64,000 nt of DNA from Primulina eburnea (lineage: Eukaryota > Streptophyta > Magnoliopsida > Lamiales > Gesneriaceae), in assembly GCF_022965805.1 (NCBI RefSeq), contig NW_027330836.1:62001-126000 (forward strand), read 5' to 3'. A model generated the notes under the pieces. It was not told where the DNA came from. It saw nothing but the letters and a program-made list of their open reading frames with translations, and did no database searches. Shown one piece after another: positions 55,037 to 64,000 of this stretch; the first letter of the stretch is position 1, and each line of letters begins with the position of its first letter. Position numbers and translations under genes: made by a program.

Positions 55037-58000
55037 ATGTCATCAATTCGCAACCCGTTTTCAGTCATTCTCGAAAAACACATTCTAACCGGACCAAACT
55101 ATATCACTTGGCTAAGAAATTTAAAGATTGTCCTAAACTCGGAGAAGATCGCGTATACACTGACTGAGGCACCCCCTGCTGAGGCTCCTATAGGCTGCAC
55201 TCCTGAGGAATTGCAGACCTACAAGGAATGGTGTGACCATGACTTGAAGGCGAAGTGTTATATGCAGGCTTCGATGAACGATGAGCTGCAAAGGCGATTC
55301 GAGGATGCTAAGAATGCTGCTGACATTCATATGCACCTCAAGGAGCTCTTCGGAGAGCAGACTCGGCCTTTGAGGCATGCAACAGTAAAGGAGCTCATCA
55401 CTTTACGCATGCGAGATGGGACTTCGGTCCATGAGCATGGCCTAAAGTTGATTGGGCTCGTGGGCATGGATTTGATCTTGCCATCGGAGTTGACCACGGA
55501 TGTATTGTTGCTGTCGCTGCCTAGCTCTTTCGATCCTTTTGTCGTGAACTTCAATATGAACAAGCTCGAGCCCAGCCTTGAAGAGTTGGTGAACATGCTT
55601 GTTACTTTTGAGTCCACCATCAAAAAGGAGAAGCAGGTTCTTTATGTGGGCTCTTCATCTGGCACGAAGACCGGTCCACCTGGGAAGGGAAAGAAGCGTT
55701 CTTTCCAGCGTACCATGAAGAGCGTGCCCTTGAAGAGGCAGAGTCCGAGTCCCGTTGTGGCAGCCGCACCAGTGAAGGCTGAAAAGACTGTTGACATCTG
55801 TCACCACTGCAAGAAGCCTGGACATTGGAGGCGTAACTGCAGGGAATATCTTGCGCAGAAGGGTTCTGGCAAAGGTATGTTCTTTATTGAAGTAAATATC
55901 TCGATTAACTCTACTTCTTGGGTATTGGATACCGGCTGTGGCTCACATCTCTGTAATGACTTGCAGGCGATGGGAAGAAGTAGGAGGCTCCGAGAGGGTG
56001 AGACCTTCTTAAGGATGGGCAATGGAGCAAGAGTTGATGCCAAAGCCGTAGGAGATATTTGTTTAATTTTGAACAATGATTTTAAGTTTGTATTAAGAGA
56101 TGTTTTGTTCGTACCAGACTTGATTAAAAACATTATTTCCATTCCTATGCTTGATATTGATGGATATTCTTGTTTATTTGGCAAAGGTGTTTGCAATATT
56201 TAAAAGAATGAATGTTTAGTTGGTACCGGTGAACTTGAAAACAATCTCTACACCTTAAAATTAAAAGATATTCCACTTAACAATGTCCAAACGATAACAA
56301 CAACAAATAAGCGCAAACAAGATACTCTTAATTCGGCACAATTATGGCATGCTCGATTAGGTCATATATCCCTAAGAAGAATGAACAAGTTAGTGGGAGT
56401 TGGCATGTTTGATATGTCCGATATTAATGCTCTCACGACTTGTGAATCCTGTCTAAAAGGAAAGATGACCAAAATTCCCTTTAAGGGCCATGCGGAGCGA
56501 GCCAAAGGGTTATTGGATTTGATCCATACCGATGTGTGCGGTCCGCTTAGCATCACCACTAAGCATGGACATGCCTACTTCATCACCTTTACCGATGACC
56601 ATTCGAGGTATGGGTATGTGTATTTGATGAAATACAAGTCTGAAGCCTTTGAAAGGTTCAAAGAATTCAGAAGTGAAGTAGAGAAGCAATTGGGACGAAG
56701 CATCAAGACACTTCGATCGGATCGAGGTGGTGAGTACTTGAGTGCCGAGTTCCAAGAGTATCTTAGAGAGAATGGGATTCTCTCGCAGTGGACTCCGCCC
56801 GCTACACCACAGTTAAATGGTGTTTCGGAGCGTCGTAACCGGACTTTGATGGACATGGTTCGGTCTATGATGGGGTTCACGGAGTTGCCGCCATCCTTTT
56901 GGGGATATGCGCTTGAAACAGCGGCACTGTTGTTGAACAATGTCCATACAAAGGCAGTTGACAAGACTCCATATGAGATATGGATGGGTAAGCCTCCCAA
57001 GTATTCTTATCTTAGAATATGGGGGTGTCCTGCTTATGTGAAGCAGACAGTGGGAGATAAATTGGATAGTCGATCCATTTTATGCTACTTTGTGGGATAT
57101 CCAAGAAATTCCATTGGATATTATTTCTATCATCCCCAAGAAACAAAGGTGTTTGTTTCTAGGAACGCAACCTTTTTGGAAAAGGAATTTCTATTAGATA
57201 GAAAAGGCGAGATGATAGAACTCGAAGAGGTTCGAGAGACACCCACAGTTGTAGAACCCACACCCGAGAAGCCAAGTGAGGAGATACAAGCTCCTAGAAG
57301 AACCGAGAGAGTCTCGAGACCACCTGTGAGGTATGGTCTGCTTCTTGAAGAGGGCCATGATGAGCCTAACCTTGGATGTGATCCAAGGACTTTCAAGGAA
57401 GCGTTATCGGATGCCGATTCATCCAAGTGGCTTGAAGCAATGGAATCTGAGATGAATTCCATGCATTCGAACCAAGTGTGGAATCTCGTGGATCCACCTG
57501 AGGGAATTGTTCCCATAGGGTGTAAATGGATTTACAAGAGGAAACTTGGGGCGGATGGGAAGGTATTGACCTTCAAGGCGCGATTGGTAGCAAAAGGGTA
57601 TACTCAAAGGCAAGGTGTTGACTATGAGGAAACCTTTTCTCCAGTTGCGATGTTCAAGTCCATTAGGATATTGCTAGCCATAGCTGCATGGTATGACTAT
57701 GAGATATGGCAGATGGATGTTAAGACAGCCTTCCTTAATGGGGATATTAAGGAAGAAATTTACATGTCTCAACCTGAGGGTTTCACATCTATCGGAAGTG
57801 AGCATATGGTATGCAAACTTCAAAGATCTATTTATGGTCTTAAGCAGGCATCGAGGAGTTGGAACCTCAGATTCGATAGTACAATCAAAGAGTTTGGTTT
57901 TACTAAGAATCCTGAGGAACCCTGTGTGTATAAGAAGGTCAGTGGGAGTGCTGTGACATTCCTTGTTCTTTATGTTGATGACATTCTACTCATTGGGAAT

Positions 58001-58957
58001 GATGTAGGAATGTTGCAATCAACAAAGATATGGTTAGCAAGTAAGTTCTCAATGCAGGACTTGGGTGAAGCATCTTTTGTATTGGGAATACAGATCTATA
58101 GAGATAGATCAAGAAGATTGCTTGGTCTCACCCAGTCCACATACATTGATACCATCGTGAAGCGGTTCTCGATGGATGAGTCCAAGAGAGGACATCTACC
58201 AATGTGTCATGGCGTGTCCCTATCCAAGTCTATGTCTCCCAAGACTGATGCAGAGATAGCGGCGATGACACGAATTCCGTATGCTTCGGCTATTGGTAGT
58301 ATCATGTATGGGATGATATCTACACGTCCTGACGTGGCATTTGCACTAAGTGTAGTGAGTAGATATCAATCCAACCCTGGTCTTCCACACTGGAAAGCTG
58401 TGAAAGACATCCTCAAGTATTTGAGAAGGACCAATAAGTTGTTTTTGGTCTATGGGGGTGGAGAACTAAAATTGGAAGGCTATACTGACTCTAGCTTCCA
58501 AAGCGATGTTGATGACTCGAAGTCAACCTCCGGATTCATATTCATGCTCAATGGTGGTGCTGTCTCTTGGAAGAGTTCCAAGCAAGACAGTACTGCGGAT
58601 TCCACCACTGAGGCAGAATACATTGCTGCATCGGCTGCAGCAAAGGAGGCTGTTTGGATTAGGAATTTCGTCCAAGAGTTGGGCGTCATTCCAAATGGAG
58701 TTGCTCCTATCCCGGTGATGTGCGACAACACGGGAGCCATAGCTCAGGCGAAGGAGCCAAGGTCTCATCAGAAGTCCAAACACGTATTGAGAAAGTACCA
58801 CATCCTCAGAGAGATCGTGGAAAGAGGAGATGTCGTGATTGACAAAGTCGGCTCCGCAGATAATGTTGCTGATCCACTAACTAAGCCTTTACCAGGACCA
58901 TCGTTCGAGAAGCATCGCGAATCAATGGGTCTAAAGTATATAGGTAGTTGGCTCTAG
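55037..58957 (+). pseudogene. Copia-A2 Gag-Pol, single nonsense codon
   Basis: Same length as the A1 frame (3921 bp including the stop) and in register throughout, but codon 389 is TAA (56201-56203) where A1 has TAC (Tyr). The first part (388 codons) covers Gag, CCHC knuckle and protease DTG. The second, open from 56381 to 58957 by its first ATG, covers integrase with all three catalytic residues, RT with YVDD and RNase H. RNase H keeps GYTDSSF, the Asp that A1 lacks, and RT keeps Cys in VCKLQRS. Read-through or a Gag-protease product alone would be possible. The 92-nt candidate intron is at 55875-55966. Confidence 0.95.
55875..55966 (+). other. Candidate alternative intron in Copia-A2
   Basis: Same donor (AAAG|GTATGT) and acceptor (CTTGCAG|GC) as in Copia-A1, same 92-nt length, and in-frame TAG at 55981-55983 after joining. 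Confidence 0.5.
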
Positions 58958-58960
58958 TGC

Positions 58961-58971
58961 AAGTGGGAGAT
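58961..58971 (+). other. Polypurine tract of Copia-A2
   Basis: AAGTGGGAGAT directly before the 3' LTR start at 58972. Confidence 0.85.
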
Positions 58972-61049
58972 TGTTAGAGTAGGTGCACGTCGAGCCAAGT
59001 GTTGGCCGACTGTTCACAATGAAACTCTTTGTATAAACGATCTTTATTTTAATAAAATTTCAATTTATTAATTTGGCGCATCTTTATCTTTATACCCATG
59101 CTAGTTGCATAGATAAAGACCTTGAATATACAAATAGTAGAAAGAATATGAGATGCTCATATGATGAGTATCATGAAACTCATATTTGGAATACTGTATA
59201 TTCTAAACCGTTCCAAGTCGATTCAGCCGCCACTAAGAAGGATAAAGGCCGCTCGAGTTAGAGACTAGTATCTGCGATGTGAGTACCATGTTTCATTGGT
59301 AGGGGACATTGTGATGTCCGAGCATGCAGATAGGTGCTCCTGGTAGAGTGCACTGAACAACCCTCTATAAAGGATTTTCCAAGTGGTTCTCACTTATCGA
59401 GTGGAAAAATCCTAGTTTATGGTTGTACACCATTACTCCTTATGACCCGGGACAACATTGAGACTCTATATGCTAGCGTTTCACTTTGACTTGTTTACCG
59501 ACTCTTATGGGGTCATCAGGTGGCAAGGTTGGGTGTTACGGCGAAACATATAGGAGTCGATGCATTGTAGCCGGGGATTCACCGCTTACCTACGGGTATG
59601 GATATCCTATGTGTTTTTCATGTATCTGTGGGTTGAAATCTCTGATCAGAGTATGGTGGTAATTATGAAAGGAGTTTCATAGATTACACCATCGATGCAA
59701 CCACAACATGACACATAGTATCGATTCATTGACAACTCTCGATAGACCAATAGTTGTCGAATCGATCGGGATATATGAGTTGAAGGGACCGTACTGTACG
59801 CTAACCATAATTGAATGGTTCTTGCAGGCACTATCATGTGATACCTAGGGAATCACGTAAGCGATGCTGCTAGGCGTTTAACGTGATTGTTTGGGTGCTA
59901 TCAGACTTGAGTTCTGACGTTCTTACTATCAAGGAGTTGATAAGTAAGAATGGAGCAATTGGGGTATGCTCGAATTAGGACATGTTTAGTCCGAATCACA
60001 TGGAGATGTGAACCCACGGCTAGTTGTATCAATGAACCATTGAGGGCCACACAAGTACTTGCTTTGTAAATCTCGAAGAGAAGTAAAAAATAGTTCAAGG
60101 TGTTGAACGGCTTATAAATGTGTTTATAAGCGTAAAGAAAAATAGAAGTATGACTTCTATGAGAGAAATATAAATTTTAATTTATGGAAGTGTTCCTAAG
60201 ATTAAAATTTGGCCAAGTAAATAATGTAGTTGAAAATTGTGATTTTCATAAACATTGTTGTGGACTAAATTAAATTAATTCAAGTGTTGAATTAATTAAA
60301 CACTAGTAGACCTAGTAGAGTCTAAATAATTAAATTAATTCAAGTGTTGAATTAATTAAATAATATTGAGTCTTGTAGAGCTCAATTTAAATAATTATTT
60401 AACTAGTGGGACTTGAGTAAAATCAAGTAATATTTAATTTATCTCAAATGTGTTTGAGATAATAAAATTTAGTCTATGGTTTTTGATGTGTTAAAAACCA
60501 TATAATATATAAGTGAGACATGTAGGGATTGCATGCTTGGGAGGTGAAGAGCCTTGATTACTTTTTATTAAAATATTCAAAAGGCATGCAACTTTTGGGG
60601 AACAACTTTTGTAACACCCAAGGCTAATCTTCCCACTCCCACTCACCTCACTTTGGCCGAAAACTTGAGGGGATTTCTCTCACATTTTTCTTCATTTTTG
60701 TTCTTCATTTTCTTGGAGCAAAAATCATTCTCTTTGAAAAATCCTTGAGTTTTTCTAGTGCAAAACTTGAGGGGATTTACATAGCTAAGTGGTGGGCCTT
60801 ATTCTTGAAGGGGAATAAGAAGGAGCTTGTAGATTTGTCTACCAAAGAAGAGCTAAAGTATTCATACTTTAGTTGGAGCCATTTCATCAACTCTAAGGAG
60901 TTGATAGGTAAATTTCTACAAACATCCTATGCATGTTTTTGTGATTTTGCAAATATTACACAAGAATCTTGGGGGCCGAAATTTTGCTCTTAAAATTTTT
61001 ATTTTTCGCTTCCGTTGCGTTTCCGGCCTACGTAACCGGTCCGCTTTCA
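58972..61049 (+). repeat. Copia-A2 3' LTR
   Basis: 2078 bp, pairs with 51136-53213. Followed by AGTCT. Confidence 0.95.
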
Positions 61050-61054
61050 AGTCT

Positions 61055-61864
61055 GACAACAACAATATCGAGGGTATGGTATCAATACACCACTCAATTA
61101 ATATTGGATACAAACAGAATTCAATCAAATTCTGTTTCAACAACATAACATCATAATCTTAATATATCCAGCCCTATCATATCAGTCAGATATCAAGTCT
61201 AATATCCCATAATCAATAACCACTCAATCTGGATATCAATTCTTATTCAATCTTATTCTGAAATCATAACAAGTTCATATTCAGTCCGTTTCTTAATCTG
61301 ACTTCGATTCTACGATGTCTAACATGTCAAGAACAACATATATGAGTTCCATTTAGTTCTGACAATATCATAATTCTAAAACATGTCAAAACGTAGTAAA
61401 ACTTCCAGTTGTAGCCTACGTCGCTAGGAACTCGATACCGAAGTCGGATTCAAATTCGGACGGACGGATTGAAAGATAAAGGCGTAAGGATTTTCAGAAC
61501 CTCTCTTGCCCCTTTTCCCGATTCTTCGTTTCTGAGGAAAGCTTTGCATGCATCTATATATATCTATACACTTCGCGCATGCAACAAGACAAGTGGTTCA
61601 TTTTCCGCAAGACACGCAACACCGCGGGTGCGGTCGCGTTAGCACCGCGGGTGCGGTCACCCTACTGTATCGATTCTTTCAAATTCCCGTAGCACCACCG
61701 CGGGTGCGGTCCTCCCCTTACCGCGGGTGCGGTCTGGCATGCTCATATCTTTCATAATTTTATTTTTGAGTACATTTCTCGGTGTCCCGATTAATCCTGT
61801 CATAATCACATGAAATGATAAATCAATCATCGTTAATTGCAGTGATTAATTCTTGGGCATTACA
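61055..61864 (-). repeat. Gypsy-2 3' LTR, part 2
   Basis: The remainder of the LTR, ending CTTGGGCATTACA. On the minus strand it has a U3 with four ACCGCGGGTGCGGT repeats (61619-61737) and a TATATA tract (about 61556-61570). The repeat type is that of Gypsy-1, not the CATATG type of the solo Gypsy-2 LTRs. Confidence 0.88.
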
Positions 61865-64000
61865 TTTCTCCCCCTCTTAGATCTGAGTTCGTCCTCGAAC
61901 TCACAAGTAATCAATTCAGAAGAAATGTATATATAGAGTTTAAACCAAAACTCAAATATCTAATTCCGGTCTGGAATAAGAATTCACTAAGTATAATGTC
62001 ATAATACTTCTCCATTTAATTCTGACAAAATCAATCTTGCCATGTTGGTTATACAACATCCATATAAACCACTCCATAGTCTATAATTATTCAATACAGC
62101 CAACCATCATTAAATCTGTTGCTCTCGATCTAGGGCATATTCAATCCTCGACCTCAAATACCAATCATCATCATCCGATGTTGGTTTATGACATCTGTTC
62201 TTTCTGAACTATCTTCATCTTCCTTCGAATTTTCTTCAAAAGAAGTCTACAGTATTCACTGTATACCGTCTCATCTATAACTATCTTATTACCCATCTGA
62301 TAAGCTGATAGCTATTGTCACACAGTCAATCATATCATGACAATAATCTATATCAACTAGTACTAACATCCAGTACCAAAGCTCTACAATTATCTGTCAA
62401 TATCTGGTAATCTACTCTGACTATCTGTCAATCTGTAATAAATCCGCACAAGAGAGCTTATGATATAATCTATCACAAGTACAACTCCGTCAAAATCACA
62501 ATCTGATATCATCTAATTCTTGCATTCTCGTCAATCTGACTATTTCTTTGACATTGATCTATGTCATCTGGTTCTGTTTGTACGTAATCTGGTACAAACT
62601 GATAGATATAGATTGAATAATCTGTCAATCATAATCATATCATATCATAATCTAAAGAAAAGGCGGTAATTTCATTACAAAAGCCATAGAAATGTACTCC
62701 CATTTCTGTTCAGAACTATACAAAATCTGTAATAATCTTCTGATTTCTATCTTTTCTGGCTTCTTCTATTAGCAATTCAGACTTATCAGTACACTTTCTG
62801 CCAACATTTCTGTACAAATTCTGTTACAACTGATCTAATCTGTTTATATCACAACTATCTGTTCGAATACAATACATTCTCAATCATCAGACTGAACACT
62901 GAATCCATTACTGTAAGTTTCTGACACTATCTGTCCTTTCTGATTCAAACTATTTGACATATACAATCAGTTAATAACATAAATTAAAGAGAAAATACCT
63001 ACCTGGTATTCGGCTCTGACTGTCAATATCAAGCTTTGCTGTACAATTCTGACACATCTGACATCACAGAATAATCAATCTCATACAATACAGTATTACT
63101 TGCCTGGTATTCTGATCGACACTATGTTCTGACTATCGATATTGAGTTCAAAACATTCTAATCAGCGTTTTGAACTGCTAACGTTTCAAAATCAGCTCTG
63201 GTTTAGACGGTACAATATAATCTTGACTGTCTACTATCTTTCTCAATCAGGATTCAAAATTTCAACAATTTCTAAGATCAGTTCAAGACTAAAATCAATC
63301 TCTCTGATTGGAATCAGATCTGAAGTCTTATCATAGAAAACATCGAGAACTTTCTTATCATTGGTAAATCAGCCAATGATAGACTCAACTTCAGTAAATC
63401 AACTGAATACATAAGGAGTCATTCTGCTCCTTTCTGTAATAATCGAGTCATAGCTAGTACGAATATCAAAGGAATTCTCAGTCTAGAATTCTTATCGTAC
63501 TATATTCATCTCAGGTCTGATTCTCACCATTTTCTGGAACTAATCTATGGTAGCTCTGTACTTGATCAGCATATCAATATCAGTAATGCAGTTCCAAAAT
63601 CATAGAACATCAGTACAATACAAGCTACTACACGATCTAACTCGATCTCATTCCCATCCTACTGTAGTATACAAGATCTAACAGAAATCACTGATACAAG
63701 ATCTTTTCTCAAGGAAAGAAACACTACTACAGTAAATAAAGACTCAACAGATAATGTATATATCAATGCAAATCTTTCAGAAATACAAATATGTGAAGCA
63801 CCGGTATTCCTCAATACATATGCAGGAAAATCAAACAAATCAGTTACCTGCAACATCATCATCTGGTGCATCCTGAGCCTGTTCCTCGGTCAAAGCAAAT
63901 ACTCTGGCCTGCTGTCTAGGAGGCTAGCCAACTGTCTGGCTTCCTCCTGGCCTCTGCTGTGACTGAGATGGTGCTGGCTGAGATGAAGGAACGGCAACTG
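61865..64000 (-). pseudogene. Gypsy-2 gag-pol remnant with RT lost
   Basis: After a purine tract (TTTCTCCCCCTCTTAG on the plus strand) the sequence follows Gypsy-1 pol in decayed form: integrase-like text at about 62550-62900, the integrase-RNase H side near 63000, then the protease side from about 63250. The distance between integrase and protease is about 1 kb shorter than in Gypsy-1, so most of RT and RNase H is gone. A 70-codon open piece at 63659-63871 is protease-like (AYVLRNTGASHICISERF) with Asn for the catalytic Asp. The gag tail (glutamine and proline-rich) begins near 63890. Many stops; not functional. Confidence 0.8.

Larger units (their letters stand above)
51136..61049 (+). mobile_element. 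Copia-A2, near-intact Ty1/copia retrotransposon
   Basis: 9914 bp with two LTRs of 2078 bp, flanked by AGTCT (51131-51135 and 61050-61054). The LTRs differ at about thirteen positions by eye. It has a perfect primer site, leader with the same stem-loops, gag-pol with one nonsense codon, and purine tract 58961-58971. It is a close relative of Copia-A1. Confidence 0.96.
49872..64000 (-). mobile_element. Gypsy-2 element, decayed, runs off the window
   Basis: Minus-strand element. Its 3' LTR is 49872-51135 plus 61055-61864 (2074 bp without Copia-A2), followed by a purine tract and decayed pol and gag to the window edge. LTR ends are TGTGGGGACC and GGGCATTACA. The other LTR and the target duplication lie outside the window. 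Confidence 0.88.

Overview
The window is plant nuclear DNA made almost wholly of nested LTR retrotransposons. Evidence: Ty1/copia and Ty3/gypsy polyproteins of plant type, primer sites matching plant initiator-tRNA-Met, long TG...CA LTRs with 5-bp target duplications, and AT-rich spacers. I see no host gene, rRNA or functional tRNA gene. The gypsy Gag and Pol resemble chromodomain (Tekay/Del-like) elements of dicots, and I suspect an asterid (Lamiales-like) genome. The species is a low-confidence guess.

Layout. 1-1970 is a truncated gypsy LTR (family Gypsy-2, minus strand). 1971-3138, 46531-48780 and 49123-49871 are pieces of one tandem array of about 364-bp units, each unit a stretch of Ty3/gypsy integrase core. 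A Copia-B element (3139-46525, target duplication AGTTC) sits in that array and hosts most later insertions. Its 5' LTR is split by an almost intact Copia-A1 (3784-13707, GTGTT) and by a solo Gypsy-2 LTR (15148-17378, TAGTA). Its leader is split by a second solo Gypsy-2 LTR in the other orientation (17678-19851, AAGGG). Its reverse transcriptase is split by a Gypsy-1 element (23469-43097, CAAGA). That Gypsy-1 is split in its integrase by a second Gypsy-1 (28781-37260, CTGAC), and a 2.66-kb block (26121-28780) has since been duplicated by unequal LTR recombination. A 337-bp fold-back element with a tRNA-like core (48781-49117, ATCGG) interrupts the array. From 49872 to the right edge lies a decayed Gypsy-2 element whose LTR is split by Copia-A2 (51136-61049, AGTCT).

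How the parts work together. Copia-A1 and A2 carry one gag-pol frame of 1306 codons (Gag, CCHC knuckle, protease, integrase, RT, RNase H) read from an LTR TATA promoter and primed by initiator tRNA-Met. A1 has an open frame with a changed RNase H residue; A2 has one nonsense codon. Both have a well-formed 92-nt candidate intron just after the zinc knuckle whose removal would end translation at once and give a Gag-only product. The Copia leaders share four regularly spaced stem-loops with a TATTAT loop and compensatory stem changes, a candidate structured RNA element. The Gypsy LTRs combine two U3 repeat types with two downstream modules in all four combinations.
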